A stretch of 9,053 nt of DNA from a bacterium UBA1790 (lineage in GTDB: Bacteria > Bacteroidota > Bacteroidia > Bacteroidales > Muribaculaceae): contig DCGA01000013.1 of the NCBI GenBank assembly GCA_002314465.1, positions 918-9,970 of the forward strand, given 5' to 3'. Shown in pieces: positions 5,604 to 9,053 of the stretch. The position numbers were made by a program, and so were the translations under genes. The notes under the pieces were generated by a model that was given only the letters and a program-made list of their open reading frames with translations, ran no database searches and was not told where the DNA came from. The number at the start of each line of letters is the position of its first letter. Within the stretch, counting starts at the first letter, position 1.

Positions 5604-6083
5604 GTGATGAATACCGCCAGTGGCTCTCCCGAACTCATTGATAAATTCGTTGAGTTCTTGAAATCCAAGAAGTTACGCAAGACGCCAGAGCGTTTTGCTC
5701 TCTTGGAATATATAGCCACAGTACCCGGTCATTTCACTCTTGACATGATGCAGCAGCATGCCGACGAAAGCGGTTTCCATGTGAGCCGCGCTACCATCTA
5801 CAACACGGTGAACCTGCTCGTCGAGGCACGCATGCTCAGGCGACACGACATCGAGGGACTGCCCACACAGTACGAACTTGCGTCGACACCGCCTCACTCT
5901 CATCTCATTTGCACCACCTGCCACAAACTCAAAGAGGTGCGCGACAAATACTTCATTGCGTTCATGAACACCCGCAAGTACAATGCTTTCAACACCCAGT
6001 ACTATTCACACTATGTGTTTGGTACTTGCAGCACCTGTGCCCGCAAGCGTAAACGCAATGCCGTTACAACCAAGAAAAAATAA
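5604..6083 (+). CDS. Fur-family metal-responsive transcriptional regulator
   Basis: Fur-family proteins bind DNA as dimers when loaded with metal and mostly repress target genes. The frame opens with GTG at 5604 followed at once by ATG at 5607; residue numbers here use the ATG (158 residues). The N-terminal winged helix spans about 10-85, with the recognition helix around SRATIYNTVNLL. The structural zinc site has both CxxC pairs, C102/C105 and C141/C144. By alignment from memory with E. coli Fur, the regulatory-site ligands H42, E90, H97 and H99 are kept, while the usual third site looks lost (Pro and Ser replace the His and Asp of HHDH). Glu at position 90, where PerR has Asp, argues for Fur or Zur over PerR. 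The metal is not determined. A basic tail (RKRKRNAVTTKKK) ends the protein, and purA starts 24 bp later. Confidence 0.88.
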   Translation: MMNTASGSPELIDKFVEFLKSKKLRKTPERFALLEYIATVPGHFTLDMMQQHADESGFHVSRATIYNTVNLLVEARMLRRHDIEGLPTQYELASTPPHSHLICTTCHKLKEVRDKYFIAFMNTRKYNAFNTQYYSHYVFGTCSTCARKRKRNAVTTKKK

Positions 6084-6107
6084 ATATTAAACTATAAATA
6101 ACTTATT

Positions 6108-7376
6108 ATGAAAGTTGATGTATTGTTAGGCCTCCAGTGGGGCGACGAGGGAAAAGGTAAAGTAGTGGACGTTCTTACACCGCGCTACAATGTCGTGGCA
6201 CGTTTCCAGGGAGGTCCCAATGCTGGCCACACCCTTGAGTTCCAGGGTCAACACTATGTGCTGCGTTCTATCCCTTCGGGCATTTTCCAGCACAATCAGG
6301 TTAACATCATTGGTAACGGTGTGGTACTCGATCCCGTTCTCTTCATGGAAGAGGCTGTCGACCTCGAGAAGAGCGGCGTTGACATCAAGAAGATTCTCAA
6401 GATTTCGCGCAAGGCCCATCTCATCATGCCCACTCACCGTCTGCTCGATGCTGCCAACGAACGCCTTAAGGGCGACGGTAAGATTGGTACCACTGGCAAG
6501 GGCATTGGTCCCACTTATACCGACAAGGTAAGCCGCAACGGCTTGCGCGTGGGCGATATCGACAACAATTTCGAGGCTAAGTACCAGGCTGCCAAGGACC
6601 GCCACTTCGCACTTCTTAAAGCTCTTGGCGAGACTCCCGACGTTGCCGAACTCGAGGTTCGCTGGATGCAGGGCATCGAGTTTATCAAGCAGTTTGATAT
6701 CATCGACAGCGAGTTCTACATCAACAAGCAGCTCGCTGCGGGTAAGAGCGTTCTGTGCGAGGGTGCACAGGGCAGCATGCTCGATGTTGACTTCGGTAGC
6801 TATCCTTTCGTTACATCTTCAAGCACGGTGTGTGCAGGTGCTTGCACCGGTCTGGGTGTTGCTCCCAGCAAGATTGGCGAGGTTTACGGTATCTTCAAGG
6901 CTTATTGCACTCGCGTGGGTGCAGGTCCTTTCCCCACCGAACTCTTCGACGAGACTGGTGCCGAGATTCGCCGCATAGGTCACGAGTATGGTGCTGTAAC
7001 AGGCCGTGAACGCCGTTGCGGTTGGATCGACCTCGTTGCTTTGCGCTACACCATCATGCTCAACGGTGTTACCCAGCTCATCATGATGAAGAGCGACGTT
7101 CTCGACGGCTTCGATACCATCAAGGCTTGCGACGCCTATGAAATCGATGGCAAGGTAACCCGCGACTTCCCTTATTCTATCGAGGAAGGCATCAAGCCCA
7201 TCTTTACCGAGATTAAGGGTTGGAACACTCCCATGAGTCATTTCACAAGCGAGACTCAGTTCCCCAAGGAGTTCAACGACTACATTGCTTACCTTGAGGA
7301 AAAACTCGGTGTACCCATCACCATCGTTTCGGTTGGTCCCGACCGTGAGCAGACCATCATCCGCAACAAGAAATAA
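6108..7376 (+). CDS. purA: Adenylosuccinate synthetase
   Basis: Joins IMP and aspartate using GTP to form adenylosuccinate, the first step from IMP to AMP in the cytosol. The 422-residue protein is full length. Visible signatures are the phosphate loop QWGDEGKGK (residues 10-18) with catalytic D13, NAGHT with catalytic H41, the IMP-binding GTTGKGIGPTYTDK, CEGAQGSMLDVDFGSYPFVTSSST in two conserved parts, VTGRERRCGWID with the aspartate- and IMP-contacting arginines, and SVGPDREQTI near the C-terminus (408-417). The start ATG directly precedes the conserved first strand (KVDVLLGLQWG) and follows an A/T-rich 24-bp gap after the Fur-family gene. No terminator or promoter consensus is seen in that gap, so co-transcription with the regulator is likely. 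A hairpin terminator follows. Confidence 0.98.
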   Translation: MKVDVLLGLQWGDEGKGKVVDVLTPRYNVVARFQGGPNAGHTLEFQGQHYVLRSIPSGIFQHNQVNIIGNGVVLDPVLFMEEAVDLEKSGVDIKKILKISRKAHLIMPTHRLLDAANERLKGDGKIGTTGKGIGPTYTDKVSRNGLRVGDIDNNFEAKYQAAKDRHFALLKALGETPDVAELEVRWMQGIEFIKQFDIIDSEFYINKQLAAGKSVLCEGAQGSMLDVDFGSYPFVTSSSTVCAGACTGLGVAPSKIGEVYGIFKAYCTRVGAGPFPTELFDETGAEIRRIGHEYGAVTGRERRCGWIDLVALRYTIMLNGVTQLIMMKSDVLDGFDTIKACDAYEIDGKVTRDFPYSIEEGIKPIFTEIKGWNTPMSHFTSETQFPKEFNDYIAYLEEKLGVPITIVSVGPDREQTIIRNKK

Positions 7377-7392
7377 TAACATTTACAAGTAG

Positions 7393-7427
7393 ACCATGTG
7401 GGCAGCACCCATAACTGCCCATATGGT
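7393..7427 (+). terminator. Intrinsic terminator of purA
   Basis: CCATGTGGGCAG (7394-7405) pairs with CTGCCCATATGG (7415-7426), twelve pairs with a single G-U, extended by A7393/T7427, around a 9-nt loop. The following TTATATATATTTG is U-rich but interrupted, so efficiency may be partial. The tail overlaps the next promoter element. Confidence 0.75.
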
Positions 7428-7431
7428 TATA

Positions 7432-7439
7432 TATATTTG
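7432..7439 (+). promoter_or_regulatory. -7 promoter element for the DUF1015 gene
   Basis: TATATTTG matches TAnnTTTG exactly and lies in the A/T tail of the purA terminator. A start near 7445 would make the tandem repeat at 7444-7487 almost the whole 5' untranslated leader. No clear -33 element is seen, because the expected position lies inside the hairpin. Confidence 0.55.
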
Positions 7440-7443
7440 TTCA

Positions 7444-7487
7444 TTAACCTTTTAACCATTTAACCCTTTAACCATTTAACCCTTTAA
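7444..7487 (+). repeat. TTTAACC-type tandem repeat in the DUF1015 leader
   Basis: Two perfect 16-nt units, TTTAACCATTTAACCC, occupy 7451-7466 and 7467-7482. They are preceded by TTAACCT (7444-7450) and followed by TTTAA (7483-7487). Each 16-mer is itself two 8-nt units, TTTAACCA and TTTAACCC. The array ends 9 nt before the start codon, so it overlaps the ribosome landing zone. Copy number may vary by slippage (inference). Confidence 0.85.
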
Positions 7488-7496
7488 TAAAAAACT

Positions 7497-8741
7497 ATGG
7501 CAAATGTAAAACCATTCTGTGGCATCCGTCCACCGAAAAACTTAGTGGAAAAAGTGGCATCTAAGCCCTATGACGTTCTCTCAAGCGAGGAGGCTCGCGA
7601 TGAGGCTGCAGGCAACGAAATGTCTCTCTACCACATTATCAAACCCGAAATCGATTTCCCCGCTGGCACCGACGAGCATGCACCTTGTGTATACGACAAG
7701 GCTGTGGAAAACTTCACCCACTTCAAGCAGGCTGGGTGGCTCGTTCAGGACACCGAGGAGAAGTATTATATCTATGCGCAGACTATGGACGGCCGCACTC
7801 AGTATGGTATCGTCGTGGCTGCCAACGTCAACGACTACCTTGAGGGCCGCATCAAGAAGCACGAACTCACTCGCCGCGAGAAGGAAACCGACCGCATGCG
7901 CCACATCCAGGTAAATAATGCCAACATCGAGCCGGTGTTCCTCGCTTTCCCCACTAATGTTGTGCTTGAGGACATCATCGCAACTACTGCCAAGTGCGAG
8001 CCCGAGTACGACTTTGTATCCGAAGACGCTATCGGCCACACTCTGTGGACAATCAGCGACAAGGCTACTATCGATGCAATCACAACTGCCTTTGATGCAA
8101 TGCCTTACCTCTACATTGCCGACGGTCACCACCGCACTGCTGCCGCTGCCCATGTGGGCGAGGAGAAAGCCCAGGCCGACCCCAACCACAATGGCGCCGA
8201 GGAGTATAACTACCTCCTTGCTGTGTGCTTCCCGCAGTCACACCTCAAGGTCATGGACTACAACCGCGTGGTAAAAGACCTTAACGGATACACCGACGAG
8301 GAATTCCTCGCTAAGGTAGGGGAGCACTTCACTATCGAGGATAAGGGTGCCGAGGTTTATAAGCCTGAGGCTTTGCACACATTTGCACTTTACCTTTCGG
8401 GCAAGTGGTACAAACTCACAGCCAAGGAAGGAACCTACGACGACAACGACCCCATCGGCGTTCTCGACGTGACCATCTCAAGCGACTATATCTTGCGTGA
8501 CATCCTCGGTATCACCGACTTGCGCACCGACAAGCGTATTGACTTCGTGGGCGGTATCCGTGGCCTCGGCGAACTCAAACGCCGTGTCGACAGCGGTGAG
8601 ATGAAGGTTGCCCTCGCGCTTTATCCCGTCACTATGCAGCAGATCATCGACATCGCCGACAGTGGCAACATCATGCCCCCCAAGGCAACATGGTTCGAGC
8701 CCAAACTCCGCTCGGGACTCATCATCCATTCCCTCGACTAA
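7497..8741 (+). CDS. DUF1015 family protein (uncharacterised; ParB/SerK-like DGHHR motif)
   Basis: A 414-residue protein recognised as DUF1015 from its conserved blocks: VKPFCGIRPPKN and SKPYDVLSSEEAR at the N-terminus, KHELTRREKETDR (121-133), DGHHRTAAA (209-217), then RIDFVGGIRGLGELKRRVDSG in the C-terminal third and MPPKATWFEPKLRSGL near the end. It has no signal peptide or membrane segment, so it is likely cytosolic. The family's biochemical role is not established to my knowledge. The DGHHR motif resembles that of ParB-fold free-serine kinases (SerK), and DUF1015 genes often lie near serA/serC in Bacteroidota, which would fit serine metabolism. Neither serA nor serC is visible here, so this stays a hypothesis. 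It appears to be transcribed alone, with its own -7 element upstream and a strong terminator downstream. Confidence 0.88.
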   Translation: MANVKPFCGIRPPKNLVEKVASKPYDVLSSEEARDEAAGNEMSLYHIIKPEIDFPAGTDEHAPCVYDKAVENFTHFKQAGWLVQDTEEKYYIYAQTMDGRTQYGIVVAANVNDYLEGRIKKHELTRREKETDRMRHIQVNNANIEPVFLAFPTNVVLEDIIATTAKCEPEYDFVSEDAIGHTLWTISDKATIDAITTAFDAMPYLYIADGHHRTAAAAHVGEEKAQADPNHNGAEEYNYLLAVCFPQSHLKVMDYNRVVKDLNGYTDEEFLAKVGEHFTIEDKGAEVYKPEALHTFALYLSGKWYKLTAKEGTYDDNDPIGVLDVTISSDYILRDILGITDLRTDKRIDFVGGIRGLGELKRRVDSGEMKVALALYPVTMQQIIDIADSGNIMPPKATWFEPKLRSGLIIHSLD

Positions 8742-8767
8742 ACACAGTGTGAACTAAGTGATAAAAT

Positions 8768-8799
8768 AGGGGAGTGCATCAATCGATGCACTCCCCTTT
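8768..8799 (+). terminator. Intrinsic terminator of the DUF1015 gene
   Basis: AGGGGAGTGCATC (8768-8780) pairs perfectly with GATGCACTCCCCT (8785-8797) around the loop AATC, followed by a short TT. The stem is nearly palindromic, so it could also terminate transcripts entering from the right. Confidence 0.85.
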
Positions 8800-8857
8800 A
8801 CTCATCTTCAAATAGAATTGTATTAGCGCCCTACGTCCTTACATTTTCATCCACCCT

Positions 8858-8901
8858 CGCGCAGCCTAATTTAGAATAATTTTGGATGATTTCTTTCAGT
8901 T
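8858..8901 (+). repeat. Module Y, copy 8
   Basis: Matches the copy at 5341-5386. Over the 33 nt at 8867-8899 only one base differs (GATGAT for GATAAT). The core reads CGCAGC instead of CGAAGC. An internal TAATTTTG lies at 8877-8884. Confidence 0.85.
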
Positions 8902-8932
8902 TAAATACCCCGCTCGAAGCCCAAAAACATAT

Positions 8933-8961
8933 CCGCGAGTTCCGCGCGTTCTGCGAGAGGC
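8933..8961 (+). repeat. Module X, copy 2
   Basis: CCGCGAGTT (8933-8941), CCGCGCGTT (8942-8950) and CTGCGAGAG (8951-8959), then GC. It is the same three-unit layout as 5304-5333, ending in the same CTGCGAGAGGC. Confidence 0.8.
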
Positions 8962-8980
8962 ATTCCACCTTTCATAATTA

Positions 8981-9053
8981 TCCGTGAGATCTGTGCGAGG
9001 AAAAACCCCTCGCGAAGCTTTAATTTAGAATAATTTTGAATAATTTCTTTCAG
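8981..9053 (+). repeat. Composite X-Y unit, counterpart of 5312-5384
   Basis: Degraded module X (CCGTGAGAT, CTGTGCGAG) leads through a C-rich linker into module Y with CGAAGC at 9013, TAATTT at 9021, 9031 and 9041, and TTTCAG at 9048-9053. The unit is 73 nt, the same length as 5312-5384, with one compensating single-base shift around the core. GCGAGG (8995-9000) can pair with CCTCGC (9008-9013). The copy reaches the window end and may continue. Confidence 0.8.

Larger units (their letters stand above)
8854..9053 (+). repeat. Second repeat mosaic (modules Y and X), running off the window
   Basis: After about 55 bp of unremarkable sequence following the terminator, the modules of the 4970-5552 region return in the same orientation. 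The order is Y (8858-8901, core changed to CGCAGC), partial Y (CGAAGC at 8915, no TTTCAG), X (8933-8961), degraded X (8981-9000) and Y (9011-9053). No module Z is seen before the window ends. No gene is present between 8742 and 9053. Confidence 0.85.

Noticed and set aside
6819..7382. 187-codon - strand open frame opposite purA (with similar ones opposite recQ, galK and DUF1015)
   Set aside because: These mirror the codon bias of well-supported + strand genes and show no family motif.

Overview
The window looks like a chromosomal segment of a Bacteroidota species, most likely order Bacteroidales (a Prevotella- or Muribaculaceae-like gut lineage; the family is a guess). The reasons are the protein sequences, the A/T-rich start regions without clear Shine-Dalgarno sites, and TAnnTTTG-type -7 promoter elements in front of two genes. 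All six recognised genes lie on the + strand.

Positions 2-1480 hold the C-terminal part of a RecQ-family DNA helicase, cut by the window edge just after where its DEAH box would be. A 236-bp gap with stem-loops and a possible promoter leads to a galactose cluster: galactokinase galK (1717-2853), aldose 1-epimerase galM (2853-3896, start overlapping the galK stop by one base) and, after a G6/C6 hairpin, a sugar-nucleotidyltransferase (3994-4899) that ends in a strong intrinsic terminator. GalM converts beta- to alpha-galactose, GalK phosphorylates it, and the nucleotidyltransferase is a candidate for making the UDP-sugar. No galT or galE is present in the window.

Positions 4970-5552 carry no gene. 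They hold a dense mosaic of short direct repeats built from three recurring modules, called X, Y and Z here. Y starts with CGAAGC, continues with TAATTT repeated about every 10 nt, and ends in TTTCAG. X is a 9-nt GCGAGTTCC-like tandem. Z is a TGTTCTT / TCTAAATAACACC module. The same X and Y modules return in the same orientation at 8854-9053, after the last gene, and run off the window.

Between the two repeat regions lies a housekeeping block: a Fur-family regulator (5604-6083) with a -7 element and an operator-like inverted repeat in front of it, purA (6108-7376) only 24 bp downstream, a terminator, and a DUF1015 gene (7497-8741). The DUF1015 gene has its own -7 element and a leader made of TTTAACC-type tandem repeats, and it ends in a strong hairpin. 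The repeat mosaic is the part of the window least explained by known features. The possible GalT-less galactose route and the fur-purA pairing are the most testable functional ideas.
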